Source of the DNA: Novosphingobium subterraneum
Lineage (GTDB): Bacteria; Pseudomonadota; Alphaproteobacteria; Sphingomonadales; Sphingomonadaceae
Assembly: GCF_000807925.1 (NCBI RefSeq)
Contig: NZ_JRVC01000007.1
Coordinates: 151,001-215,000 of the forward strand
Reading direction: 5' to 3'
Length of the DNA: 64,000 nucleotides
Every line of letters begins with the position of its first letter. Position 1 is the first letter of the stretch. Shown piece after piece: positions 34,178 through 42,467 of the stretch. The position numbers and the translations under genes were made by a program. A model generated the notes under the pieces. The model did no database searches. It worked only from the letters and a program-made list of their open reading frames with translations, and was not told the origin of the DNA.

Positions 34178-35191
34178 AGGCTCCCCTGCTTCGGCGCGGC
34201 GCAATTGCATCATCCGCCGTCGGACCCTGATCGCGCCTGCATCAGATGGCAGGATCACCGGGCGCAGATCCCAGAAGTCTGCATCGCCCATCGCTTCCTG
34301 CTGCGCGTGCAGCGTCGGATGGTCTTCTTCAAGGAAGGCCTTCTCGAGCAGCGCATGCGCTTCGGGGGTCGGCTCGTGCGTATAGAAATAGTGCGTCGAC
34401 GTTGCCGTCTCGGGCGTCAGGATATGCGGGTCGCCCATCAGCGGCACGACCATGTCCTTGCGGTCCGTGCCTGCCCGGGCAAGGCCAATGTACAGGGCCA
34501 GGTTCGACGGCGCATTCCAGCGCATGTGCAGCCACTGGTCGGTCTTCGCGCCTTCCGGAAGCATGGGCACAGCCCAGGCCGGCGGATCGGAGTCGGGCAT
34601 CGTCCAGTTGTTCCAGATGGCCCCATCGTCTTCCTGAATCACCTCGTGCTCGCCGCAGGCCAGCAGGGCACCGTTCGTGCCGAAGCTTTCGCGGTGGATG
34701 AATTCGGCGTGGCTCAGATCCATCAGGTTGTCGGTGACCAGTTCGTAGCTCGCGTCCATCTTGATCGTGCCGCGATGCAGTGGCCTGTCATGGTCGATGA
34801 AGCTGTAGTCGGGGATCAGCGCGGGGTCTGCCTTGTCGGCATCGCCCGGCCAGAACCACACCCCGGTGTATTTCTCCACCACCGGCAGCACCTCGACCTT
34901 GGCAATGTCGAGCGGTTGGCCGCTGAACGGGTTGTGCGCGCAGTTGCCTGCACCGTCGAAGGCGAGGCCATGATAGCCGCAGCGCATCATGTCGCCATCG
35001 CGCCCGCCGCGGCTCAGGGGCACGAAGCGGTGGGGGCAGCGATCCGCCATCATCACCAGCTCGCCATCCGACTTGCGCCAGATCACCCATGGCCTGTCGA
35101 GCAGGCGGCGGGCGAGAAAACCGCCCTCGGGCACTTCGTGCGACCAACAGGCCATATACCAGCCATTGCGAATGAAGGCGCTCACGGTCAT
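34163..35191 (-). CDS. Rieske aromatic oxygenase, VanA-like O-demethylase type
   Basis: This 342-residue oxygenase subunit carries the Rieske cluster ligands Cys52-x-His54 and Cys71-x2-His74, then the mononuclear iron site with Asp158-L-S-His161-x4-His166. The layout (short, single alpha-type subunit) is that of vanillate O-demethylase and related oxygenases acting on aromatic acids. It needs a reductase not found in the window. It would remove a methoxy group or hydroxylate the substrate upstream of the FAD hydroxylase; that order is inference. ATG 35191 follows GGGGAGA. Confidence 0.92.
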   Translation of the reverse strand: MTVSAFIRNGWYMACWSHEVPEGGFLARRLLDRPWVIWRKSDGELVMMADRCPHRFVPLSRGGRDGDMMRCGYHGLAFDGAGNCAHNPFSGQPLDIAKVEVLPVVEKYTGVWFWPGDADKADPALIPDYSFIDHDRPLHRGTIKMDASYELVTDNLMDLSHAEFIHRESFGTNGALLACGEHEVIQEDDGAIWNNWTMPDSDPPAWAVPMLPEGAKTDQWLHMRWNAPSNLALYIGLARAGTDRKDMVVPLMGDPHILTPETATSTHYFYTHEPTPEAHALLEKAFLEEDHPTLHAQQEAMGDADFWDLRPVILPSDAGAIRVRRRMMQLRRAEAGEPVAAQ

Positions 35192-35212
35192 TCTCCCCAG
35201 ATGTCGAATCAA

Positions 35213-35236
35213 ATACACCAGTTGGTTTCTTTGTAT
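35213..35236. promoter_or_regulatory. Possible TetR operator
   Basis: ATACA and TGTAT bracket a 14-base centre that includes ACCAGTTGGT (ACCA/TGGT around GT), in the 60-bp gap between the divergent Rieske and TetR genes. The palindrome is imperfect; assignment to the TetR protein is by position. Confidence 0.4.
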
Positions 35237-35250
35237 CACGGACAGTCGCG

Positions 35251-35871
35251 ATGAGAAGCCCGGTCAGTCGCAATCCGGAAGTGGTGCGCGCCCGCATCCT
35301 CGATGCCGCGCAGGCCGAGTTCATGGCTGAGGGCTTTGCCGGCGCCAGCACGAACCGCATCCTCGAGCGCTTCGGCGGTTCCAAGCCCACCATGTTCCGT
35401 CATTTCGAAACCAAGCGCGCGCTGTTCGAAGGGGTCGTCGCGCGGATTGCCGAACGCTGGCGCGATGTGGTGGACATGGCGGACGTCAGTGATGCCGAAC
35501 CGCAGGGGTGGCTGGAGTGCTTCGCCCTGCGTGCGCTGACGTGGATTCTCACCGACGAAAGCATCTTCGTTGGTCGCATGGCCATTGCCGAGGGCCATCT
35601 GTTTCCCGAAGTGGGCGCAACCTACCGCCAGCACGCGGTCACGCCGCTCAACGATCTGCTCGCCGCGCAACTCGCCGCCTGGACCGAGCGTGGCCTGCTG
35701 GCCTGTGACGATCCGGAACGCGCCGCGCTCGCCTTCTTCGACCTTACCCTTGCCGGCATGGTCAGCCGCAAGCTCTACCGTGTCGAGGCCAGCTTCGATG
35801 ACGCATCGCTCGCCGACCACGCGAGCACCTGCGTCCGCATCTTCCTCCATGGCCTGCGCAAGCCCGCCTGA
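35251..35871 (+). CDS. TetR/AcrR family transcription regulator
   Basis: This 206-residue regulator has the TetR helix-turn-helix near 15-60 (R-I-L-D-A-A-Q-A-E-F...G-A-S-T-N-R-I...F-G-G-S-K-P-T-M-F-R-H-F). The C-terminal ligand domain belongs to the A-L-A-F-F-D-L-T-L-A-G-M-V-S type. It is divergent from the Rieske gene, 60 bp away, and probably represses it and itself until the aromatic ligand binds. The shared AATACACCA motif suggests it may also control the monooxygenase operon. Confidence 0.88.
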   Translation: MRSPVSRNPEVVRARILDAAQAEFMAEGFAGASTNRILERFGGSKPTMFRHFETKRALFEGVVARIAERWRDVVDMADVSDAEPQGWLECFALRALTWILTDESIFVGRMAIAEGHLFPEVGATYRQHAVTPLNDLLAAQLAAWTERGLLACDDPERAALAFFDLTLAGMVSRKLYRVEASFDDASLADHASTCVRIFLHGLRKPA

Positions 35872-35962
35872 ACTGCCGCCCGTTCACTGCGGCCGTTTCA
35901 CTTCGCACAGTTGCCGACAATCCTCACGATTGTTAGCCTTGCAAACGGAAGAGGAACGACAC

Positions 35963-36880
35963 ATGACTGGCACGACACGCGAATTTCAGGGAAAGACCGC
36001 CTTCATCACCGGCGGCGTCAACGGCATCGGCTTCGGCATAGCCCGCGCCTTCGCCATGGCCGGGATGGACCTCGTCCTCACCTACCGCAAGGAGCAGGAC
36101 CGCGAGGATGCGGCCCGCTGGCTCGCCGACAACAACCTCCCGGCGGCGCGCTACGTCCGGCTCGACGTCACCGACCGTGACCGTTTTGCCGCGATCGCTG
36201 CCGAGGTGGGCAAGGTCCACGTCCTCGTCAACAATGCGGGCGTCAGCGTGTTCGGCCCGACCGACGAGGCGACCTATGCCGATTACGACTGGATCATGGG
36301 CGTCAACTTCGGCGGGGTGGTCAACGGTCTCGTGTCCTTCCTGCCGGGCATGAAGGCCCATGGCGAGGGTGGGCACGTGGTCAATGTGGCCTCGATGGCG
36401 GCCTATCTCTCCGGACCTCAGGCAGGCATCTACACTGCCAGCAAGTTTGCGGTGCGCGGGCTTACCGAATCCTTGCGCTACAACCTCGCCCCGCATGGCA
36501 TCGGCGTTTCGCTGATGTGCCCCGGCCTGACCCGCACCAACGCCTGGACCAGTGCGCTGAAGCGGCCCGAAGGCTTTGCCGACTCCGGCTTTGCACCGGC
36601 CGACCCGGCCGAGCTCGAACAGTTCGGCACTGCCTTCGAACTCGGCATGGACCCGCTTGAGGTCGGGCAGAAGACCCTGCAGGGCATGATCGAGAACCGC
36701 GGCCTGATCCTCACCCACGGCGAATTCGCCGAGGACTTCGAGGAGATCTACCGCACCTCGCTCGAAGCCCTGCCCAAGGAGCCTGTCCCCGAAGGCCGCC
36801 TCCATATCGAGCGCCTGCGCCGGGCCGCCAACAAGGCAGCGGCCGAAGGGCACGCCATCGGCCTTGCAGACCTTACCTGA
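35963..36880 (+). CDS. Short-chain dehydrogenase in catabolic cluster
   Basis: This 305-residue classical SDR has T-G-G-V-N-G-I-G-F-G near 15-24, N-N-A-G, and the catalytic set ending in Y-T-A-S-K. It lies 91 bp after the TetR gene and on the same strand. In an aromatic pathway it may oxidise an alcohol or ketone side chain. The substrate is unknown. The hairpin at 36891-36923 follows its stop. Confidence 0.88.
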   Translation: MTGTTREFQGKTAFITGGVNGIGFGIARAFAMAGMDLVLTYRKEQDREDAARWLADNNLPAARYVRLDVTDRDRFAAIAAEVGKVHVLVNNAGVSVFGPTDEATYADYDWIMGVNFGGVVNGLVSFLPGMKAHGEGGHVVNVASMAAYLSGPQAGIYTASKFAVRGLTESLRYNLAPHGIGVSLMCPGLTRTNAWTSALKRPEGFADSGFAPADPAELEQFGTAFELGMDPLEVGQKTLQGMIENRGLILTHGEFAEDFEEIYRTSLEALPKEPVPEGRLHIERLRRAANKAAAEGHAIGLADLT

Positions 36881-36890
36881 TCACAGAAAA

Positions 36891-36923
36891 GCGGGGCACG
36901 GGCCGCTGTGGCCTGTGCCCCGC
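36891..36923 (+). terminator. Strong hairpin after SDR gene
   Basis: GCGGGGCAC and GTGCCCCGC form a 9-bp stem, extended inside by GGCC pairing, starting 10 bp after the SDR stop. No U-run is visible. Confidence 0.6.
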
Positions 36924-37034
36924 CAAGGGTCATGCGTCTCATCCTGCCTGCCGAACGCAGTTCGCAGGAAGAGGTTTCCGCCTGAAGCGAAAATTGGTTG
37001 CCCGAAGGCAAGGATCACACTGTTCGGAGAGTGA

Positions 37035-37121
37035 TGGTGCGGTCGAGAAGACTCGAACTTCCACGGGCTTTCGCCCACAACGACCTCAACGTTGCGCGTC
37101 TACCAATTCCGCCACGACCGC
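37035..37121 (-). tRNA. tRNA-Leu (GAG)
   Basis: The minus strand gives an 87-base tRNA with encoded CCA at the 3' end. The acceptor stem GCGGTCG pairs with CGACCGC, the D-arm has GGCGGAATTGGTAGACGC, and the anticodon stem CAACG/CGTTG closes a TTGAGGT loop with anticodon GAG. A long variable arm (class II tRNA) and GTTCGAGTC T-arm follow. Reads CUC and CUU codons. Confidence 0.95.
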
Positions 37122-37252
37122 AAAATCATACGGGGTGTCCGATCCGTGATCGGCGCCCCGTGGTGGGGTAGGAGCGCGCCCCTAGCAAAGGAGTTTGGCC
37201 TGCGCAACAAGCTTCGCGCAATTTTTCGCGCGCGCCTCGAAACAGCTGCGGG

Positions 37253-38110
37253 TCAGTCAGGCTTCCAGCCGATTTCCGCGACCTTTGCCGACTTCGGCAC
37301 GTCGGTGACCGCAGCGTTGATGGTCACGCTTTCGCCTGGCGCAAGTTCGGCCTGCGGTGGCGGCACCGGCCAGGTCTTGACCACCTTGTCGTTCGAATCG
37401 CGCAGCACGATCAGGATTTCCGGCAGGGCGCGCACTTCCTTGCCGGTATTGGTGACAGTTCCGCTCAGGCCGAAGTATTCGGTGCCGTTGGGCAGCTGGC
37501 GGCGATCCTGCTTTTCCGGCGGGAAAGAGCGCACGAGATCGGCAGGGCCAGCGCCGAATGTCTGGTTCACGCCGGGGATCCACTGCGGCACGCCAAAATA
37601 CCATGCCGCCCCGCCCAGTGCCGCGATCGTGACCGCGAACGCCACGGCAGCCATCGTCCACAGCTTGGTGGGATTGCGCCGCGGACGGAACGGGGGCTGG
37701 TGCTCGAAGGGTGATTGATCGACCGCTTCCTCCACCGGGGTGAACTTGCGCCGCGCCGGGTGGGGCAGTGGCGGAGGCGTCGGCGGCTCGGCCTCGTCCG
37801 GGGCAGCACCGGACTGCGAAGCGCGCGCGAATGGCAAATCGGGTTCAGGCTGGGCCGCAGCCGCGTTCGCCGGCGCCGCATCGGGTGTGGGCGGTGCGGT
37901 TGCTTGGGGGGGCGCCTCAGGGGCGGCCGCAACAGGTGCGGCCTCCACCGGCGCGGGTTCGAGCGACGCTTCCCTACGCGCGGGCAGCTCAGGCCCGTTC
38001 TGAAACCACGAATGGCGGCACCGTGCGCAACGCACGGTCCTGCCGTCCACGCCGATCGCGGTGTCGGGAACGACATAGCGCGTCGAGCAGGCTGGGCACG
38101 CAATGATCAT
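37253..38110 (-). CDS. MJ0042-type zinc-ribbon membrane protein
   Basis: The 285-residue protein starts at MIIACPACSTRYVVPD, a zinc ribbon with C-P-x-C and C-A-x-C-R-H-S-W ligands. A Pro/Ala-rich linker (about 55-165), one membrane segment (about 180-200) and a C-terminal domain resembling DUF3426, with S-G-T-V-T-N-T-G-K-E-V and L-A-P-G-E-S-V, follow. This is a widespread alphaproteobacterial protein of unknown role, here divergent from ftsE. Confidence 0.88.
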   Translation of the reverse strand: MIIACPACSTRYVVPDTAIGVDGRTVRCARCRHSWFQNGPELPARREASLEPAPVEAAPVAAAPEAPPQATAPPTPDAAPANAAAAQPEPDLPFARASQSGAAPDEAEPPTPPPLPHPARRKFTPVEEAVDQSPFEHQPPFRPRRNPTKLWTMAAVAFAVTIAALGGAAWYFGVPQWIPGVNQTFGAGPADLVRSFPPEKQDRRQLPNGTEYFGLSGTVTNTGKEVRALPEILIVLRDSNDKVVKTWPVPPPQAELAPGESVTINAAVTDVPKSAKVAEIGWKPD

Positions 38111-38258
38111 TCGTCGGGTTAAGCATGGCCGTGCCGTGGGAAACAATAGCCACACCACCCAAGAAACGCATCCCCGGCCTTTTTTCCACATGGATTGCCG
38201 CGTATAGCCCTTGGGGCGTAACGATCGGCGCAGAACAAACGGGTACAGTCTCCACCTC

Positions 38259-39008
38259 ATGAGCCAGCCAGACGACGCGGAGATTGTCCATTTCGACAAC
38301 GTCGGCCTGCGCTACGGCACGGGCAAGGAGGTGCTGACCGATGTCAGCTTCACGTTGTATTCCGGGCGCTTCTACTTCCTCACCGGTGCATCGGGCGCGG
38401 GCAAGACGAGCATGCTCAAGCTGCTTTACCTTGCCCAGCGCCCTTCGCGCGGGTTGATCCGCATGTTCGGCACCGATGCCATCACCCTGCCGCGAGAACG
38501 CCTGCCCGGTTTCCGTCGCCGCCTCGGCGTCGTGTTCCAGGACTTCCGCCTCGTCCCGCACCTGTCTGCGTTCGACAACGTGGCACTGCCCCTGCGCGTG
38601 GCCGGCGTGCCCGAGCGGGACATCGTCAAGCCCGTTTCCGACATGCTCGAATGGGTAGGCCTCGGCGATCGCAGCAATGCCCGCCCCGCTACGCTTTCTG
38701 GTGGTGAACAACAGCGCGTCGCCATTGCCCGCGCGGTGATCGGACGCCCCGACATGCTTGTGGCTGACGAGCCGACCGGTAACGTCGATCCCGAGATGGC
38801 GGTCAAGCTGCTGCGCCTGTTCGAGGCATTGAACCGCCTCGGCACGACCGTGGTCGTCGCCACCCACGACGTGCACCTTATCCAGAAGGTTCCGGAATCG
38901 CTGATCATGCGGCTGGACAAGGGCCGCCTGTCCGATCCCACCGGCGCCCTGCGCTATCCGCCGCGCCGCGCCGCCGTTCCGCCGCGCCCGGACGTGCTCG
39001 GCGCATGA
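38259..39008 (+). CDS. ftsE: Cell-division ATP-binding protein FtsE
   Basis: This 249-residue ABC ATPase has Walker A G-A-S-G-A-G-K-T-S, Q-loop F-Q-D-F-R-L-V, signature L-S-G-G-E-Q-Q-R and Walker B L-V-A-D-E-P-T-G-N-V-D. FtsEX activates peptidoglycan hydrolases at the septum. The C-terminal Pro/Arg-rich tail of about 25 residues is a sphingomonad feature. The start overlaps nothing upstream; four bases overlap ftsX. Confidence 0.94.
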   Translation: MSQPDDAEIVHFDNVGLRYGTGKEVLTDVSFTLYSGRFYFLTGASGAGKTSMLKLLYLAQRPSRGLIRMFGTDAITLPRERLPGFRRRLGVVFQDFRLVPHLSAFDNVALPLRVAGVPERDIVKPVSDMLEWVGLGDRSNARPATLSGGEQQRVAIARAVIGRPDMLVADEPTGNVDPEMAVKLLRLFEALNRLGTTVVVATHDVHLIQKVPESLIMRLDKGRLSDPTGALRYPPRRAAVPPRPDVLGA

Positions 39009-39940
39009 GCGTACTTCCCGCCATCACCAGCGCCCTGGGTGGCGACTGGCGCGAACGCACCAGCGCGGAAAGCCGACTGCTGCCTCAGGGCAAGCTCTCC
39101 GGCCCGATGCCCTGGGTCATCGCGATCATGATCGGCCTGACTGTCGTTGCCACCGCCAGCGGCCTCGCCTTGCGCAACACGGCCCGGGCGGCGAGGGCCG
39201 ATGTCGCCGGTGGCGTCACCGTCCAGATCGTCCACGGCGCCCCACGTGAGCGAGACCGTCAGGCCCGGGCTGCCCTGGCTGTCCTGAAGGCGACGCCGGG
39301 CATTGCCGAAGCGCGCCTCGTCCCCCAGCAGGAGCTGGACGCGCTGGTGGAGCCCTGGCTCGGCACCAGCGCGGGCGACGATGTCAACGCCCTGCCGGTG
39401 CCCGCGCTGATCGATGTCCGCCTCGCCGGAAGTGCCGATCCCGCGCGGGTCAAGGCCTTGGGGCAGGCCGTCCGGCGCAAGGCACCGGCGGCTCGCATCG
39501 ATGCGCAGGCCAGCTGGCTCGCTCCGGTGTTCGAGGCGGTCCATGCGCTGCAGTGGCTCGCTGGCGGCCTGATCGCGCTGCTCGCCTTCGCTACCGTCGC
39601 CACGGTGCTGCTGGCTTCGCGCAATGCGCTGGGCAACCACCGCAGTACCATCGAGATCGTCCACATGCTCGGCGGCACCGACAGCCAGATCGCTCGCATC
39701 TTCCAGCGCTCGATGGCAGTGGACGCAGCCGCGGGCGGCATCGGCGGCCTGCTGCTTGGCGTAGTCGTGACAGGGCTTCTCGGCCGCCAGTTTGCCGCGC
39801 TTGGTTCGGGCATGATGGCCGCCGGTGGCCTTGCCTGGAGCGACTGGATCGCAATCTGCTGCATTCCCCTGGCCGGCGTCCTGCTCGCCGTCCTCACCGC
39901 GCGCCTGACCGTGCTGAGCGCCTTGAGGCGCATGCTGTGA
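39005..39940 (+). CDS. ftsX: Cell-division protein FtsX
   Basis: This 311-residue membrane partner of FtsE has an N-terminal segment near residues 34-53, a periplasmic domain and three C-terminal membrane segments; the cytoplasmic S-R-N-A-L-G-N-H-R-S-T-I-E-I-V-H-M-L-G region is the FtsX signature. It couples FtsE ATP hydrolysis to septal hydrolases. It overlaps ftsE by 4 bp and the YdcF-like gene by 4 bp. Confidence 0.92.
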   Translation: MSVLPAITSALGGDWRERTSAESRLLPQGKLSGPMPWVIAIMIGLTVVATASGLALRNTARAARADVAGGVTVQIVHGAPRERDRQARAALAVLKATPGIAEARLVPQQELDALVEPWLGTSAGDDVNALPVPALIDVRLAGSADPARVKALGQAVRRKAPAARIDAQASWLAPVFEAVHALQWLAGGLIALLAFATVATVLLASRNALGNHRSTIEIVHMLGGTDSQIARIFQRSMAVDAAAGGIGGLLLGVVVTGLLGRQFAALGSGMMAAGGLAWSDWIAICCIPLAGVLLAVLTARLTVLSALRRML

Positions 39941-40497
39941 CCAAGCGGGGCATCTTTCGCCGTCTGTTTGCGCTCCTGCTGATCGCCTGGGCGCTCGGCT
40001 TTATCTGGTTTGCGGTCTTCCTGCCGCGTCCGGTGGTTGAACCGGTCCGCACCGACGGAGTCGTCGCGCTCACTGGCGGGGGAGGGCGCATCCCTCACGC
40101 GCTCAAGGTGCTGGAACGCGGTCGCGCCAGCAAGCTGCTTGTCTCGGGCGTGGACCGTGAAGTGCGCCCGCGCGAGTTCGCCGCCGAATACAAGGTGCCC
40201 GATCGCCTGATGCTGTGCTGCATCGTGTTGGGCTACGATGCGGTCGACACGCGGTCGAACGCGGTCGAGGTCACGCGCTGGGTCAAGGAAAACAAGCTGC
40301 GCTCCGTCCGTCTTGTCACGACGGACTGGCACATGCGCCGCGCCGCGTTCGACCTTTCGGCCGAGGCGCCGACCCATCTCATCATCGTCGAAGATGCCGT
40401 TGTGTCGAAGCCCAGCTTCCGCATCCTTTTCATCGAATACAACAAGTACGTTGCGCGCCTCGTCGTCTGGCTCGGAGCGAAAGCGATCGGTTGGTGA
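39937..40497 (+). CDS. YdcF/DUF218-family protein
   Basis: GTG 39937 overlaps the ftsX stop. The 186-residue protein has one N-terminal membrane segment and the DUF218 motif V-V-A-L-T-G-G-G-G-R-I near 44-54, then L-L-V-S-G-V, D-T-R-S-N-A-V-E and V-T-T-D-W-H-M-R-R-A. YdcF-like proteins bind SAM-like ligands or act in envelope metabolism (SanA/ElyC relatives). A role near cell-wall synthesis fits the ftsEX neighbourhood but is inference. Confidence 0.88.
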   Translation: MTKRGIFRRLFALLLIAWALGFIWFAVFLPRPVVEPVRTDGVVALTGGGGRIPHALKVLERGRASKLLVSGVDREVRPREFAAEYKVPDRLMLCCIVLGYDAVDTRSNAVEVTRWVKENKLRSVRLVTTDWHMRRAAFDLSAEAPTHLIIVEDAVVSKPSFRILFIEYNKYVARLVVWLGAKAIGW

Positions 40498-41192
40498 TCT
40501 TGCGCAATCTGCTATCCATTCCCCGCAGCCTGCTATTTTACGCCGCGTTCTATGGCGGCTCGGTGTTCTTCGTGCTGGGCTCCCTGGCGCTGATGGCGCT
40601 CTGGCGAGATGGCTTTCGCGCGGTGGTGCGCGGCTGGGGTGGCTGGCACCGGCTCTGCGCGCGCGTCCTGCTCGGCATTCGCGTCGAACTGGAAAACCCG
40701 GTGTTCAAGCCCGGCGTGCTCTATGCCATCCGCCACGAAGCCTTTTTCGAGGCGATCGACCTGCCGTGGCTGTTCCGCCTGCCGGTGGTCTTCGCCAAGG
40801 CGGAACTCATGAGCATACCCGGTTGGGGGCTCGCCGGCCGGAACTACGGCCTGATCTCGGTCGAGCGCGAGGCAGGCGCGCGCGCCCTGCGTACGATGCT
40901 GACCGAGGCTCGCCGCCTGATCGCCGAGGGCCGCCCTCTGATCATCTTCCCTGAAGGCACCCGTGTCCCGCATGGGCAACGCCGCGCCCTTCAGGCAGGC
41001 TTCGCGGGGATCTACAAGCTGCTTGGCCTGCCGGTCATCCCGGTCGCGGTCGACAGCGGTCCGCTGTATCATCGCACGTGGAAGCAGCCGGGTATCATCC
41101 GCTATCGCTTTGCCGAGGAAATCCCGCCCGGACTCAAGCGCGAGGAGATCGAGGCGCGCGTCGAGGCCGCGATCAACGCGCTCAACGCATGA
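40494..41192 (+). CDS. plsC: 1-acylglycerol-3-phosphate acyltransferase family protein
   Basis: GTG 40494 overlaps the previous stop. The 232-residue acyltransferase has F-P-E-G-T-R and the G-L-I-S-V-E-R segment, and would make phosphatidic acid from lysophosphatidic acid at the inner membrane. The usual catalytic H-x4-D is H-E-A-F-F-E here, so Glu replaces Asp at the catalytic position. My recollection is that this variant recurs in alphaproteobacterial homologues, so the enzyme may still be active. It overlaps the next gene by 4 bp. Confidence 0.88.
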   Translation: MILRNLLSIPRSLLFYAAFYGGSVFFVLGSLALMALWRDGFRAVVRGWGGWHRLCARVLLGIRVELENPVFKPGVLYAIRHEAFFEAIDLPWLFRLPVVFAKAELMSIPGWGLAGRNYGLISVEREAGARALRTMLTEARRLIAEGRPLIIFPEGTRVPHGQRRALQAGFAGIYKLLGLPVIPVAVDSGPLYHRTWKQPGIIRYRFAEEIPPGLKREEIEARVEAAINALNA

Positions 41193-42457
41193 GCGAAACT
41201 GCACCGAGCGAGGAGGAGCAGCGCTCGCTTGTCGAAGTGCTTGGCCCCGGCCTGATTACCGGCGCCGCTGACGACGATCCATCGGGTATCGGCACCTACA
41301 GCCAGGTCGGCGCGCAGTTCGGTTATTCGCTGGCCTGGTCGATGATCCTGGCCTTGCCCCTGCTCGTCTCGATCCAGGCGATCTGCGCGCGGATCGGCGC
41401 GACGACGGGGCGCGGCATCGCCCACAACCTGCGCCGCCACTACCATCCCGCGCTGCTGCGCACGATGGTTGCGCTGCTGCTTGTCGCCAACGTCATCAAC
41501 CTCGGCGCAGACCTTGGCGCGATGGGGGCGGTGCTGGCTCTGCTGATACCGGGGCCGGAACACCTGTTCGTGCTGTTGTTCGGCGTTGCGAGCGTGCTGG
41601 CTGAAGTTTTCGTCTCCTATGAACGCTACGCCCGCATCCTTAAATGGACGACGCTCTCGCTGTTCTCCTACATCGCCGTGGTACTGGTCGCCGATGTCGA
41701 TTGGAGCGCGGCCCTGCGCGGCCTGACAGTGCCCAGCTTTGCGCTTGATCGCGATCACACCATGGCGCTCGTTGCCATCTTCGGCACCACGATCAGCCCG
41801 TACCTGTTCTTCTGGCAGGCGGGTCAGGAAGTGGAGGAACGCCACCGTCGCCACGCCAAGCCGCTGTGCATCACCCCGCGTGAGGCAGGCCCCGAACTGC
41901 GCCGCATCCGCAACGACACGCTGACCGGCATGGCGTTCTCCAACGTGACCGCGCTGTCCATCGTCATGGCCACCGCCGCCACGCTTCATGCGAGTGGCTT
42001 GACCGAGATCCAGTCTGCGCAACAGGCTGCCGCGGCCCTGCGTCCCATTGCCGGTGATTTCGCCTTCGCGCTGTTCGCGCTCGGCATCATCGGCACCGGA
42101 CTGCTCGCCGTGCCGGTCCTGGCCGGATCCGCCGCCTATGCGGTGAGCGAAACCTTCCGCTGGACCGAAGGGCTTGATCGTCGCCCGCGCGAGGCCAAGG
42201 CCTTCTACGCCGCCATCGCGCTCGCAACGCTGGGCGGCGTTGCCCTGAATCTCATCGACCTCGACCCGATGCGCGCCCTCTACTGGGCAGCGGTCGTCAA
42301 TGGCCTGCTCGCCCCGCCACTGATGGTCGTGACGATGATGATCGCCCGCAACCCGCGCATCATGGGCCGCCTCGCCATCTCGCGCCGTCTTGCCGTGGGC
42401 GGCTGGCTCTCCACCGTCGCGATGTGGGCAGTGGCGCTGCTATTTCTGCTCGGCTGA
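41189..42457 (+). CDS. Nramp-family divalent metal transporter
   Basis: This 422-residue protein has about 11 membrane segments. Segment 1 carries D-D-D-P-S-G-I-G-T-Y, where Mn/Fe Nramp proteins have D-P-G-N, and segment 6 has T-T-I-S-P-Y-L-F-F-W-Q-A in place of the metal-binding M-P-H motif. It thus belongs to a divergent Nramp branch; transport of Mg or other cations has been shown for some such branches. Metal cannot be assigned. It ends the operon that begins at ftsE. Confidence 0.88.
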   Translation: MSETAPSEEEQRSLVEVLGPGLITGAADDDPSGIGTYSQVGAQFGYSLAWSMILALPLLVSIQAICARIGATTGRGIAHNLRRHYHPALLRTMVALLLVANVINLGADLGAMGAVLALLIPGPEHLFVLLFGVASVLAEVFVSYERYARILKWTTLSLFSYIAVVLVADVDWSAALRGLTVPSFALDRDHTMALVAIFGTTISPYLFFWQAGQEVEERHRRHAKPLCITPREAGPELRRIRNDTLTGMAFSNVTALSIVMATAATLHASGLTEIQSAQQAAAALRPIAGDFAFALFALGIIGTGLLAVPVLAGSAAYAVSETFRWTEGLDRRPREAKAFYAAIALATLGGVALNLIDLDPMRALYWAAVVNGLLAPPLMVVTMMIARNPRIMGRLAISRRLAVGGWLSTVAMWAVALLFLLG

Positions 42458-42467
42458 GGTTCCACTT

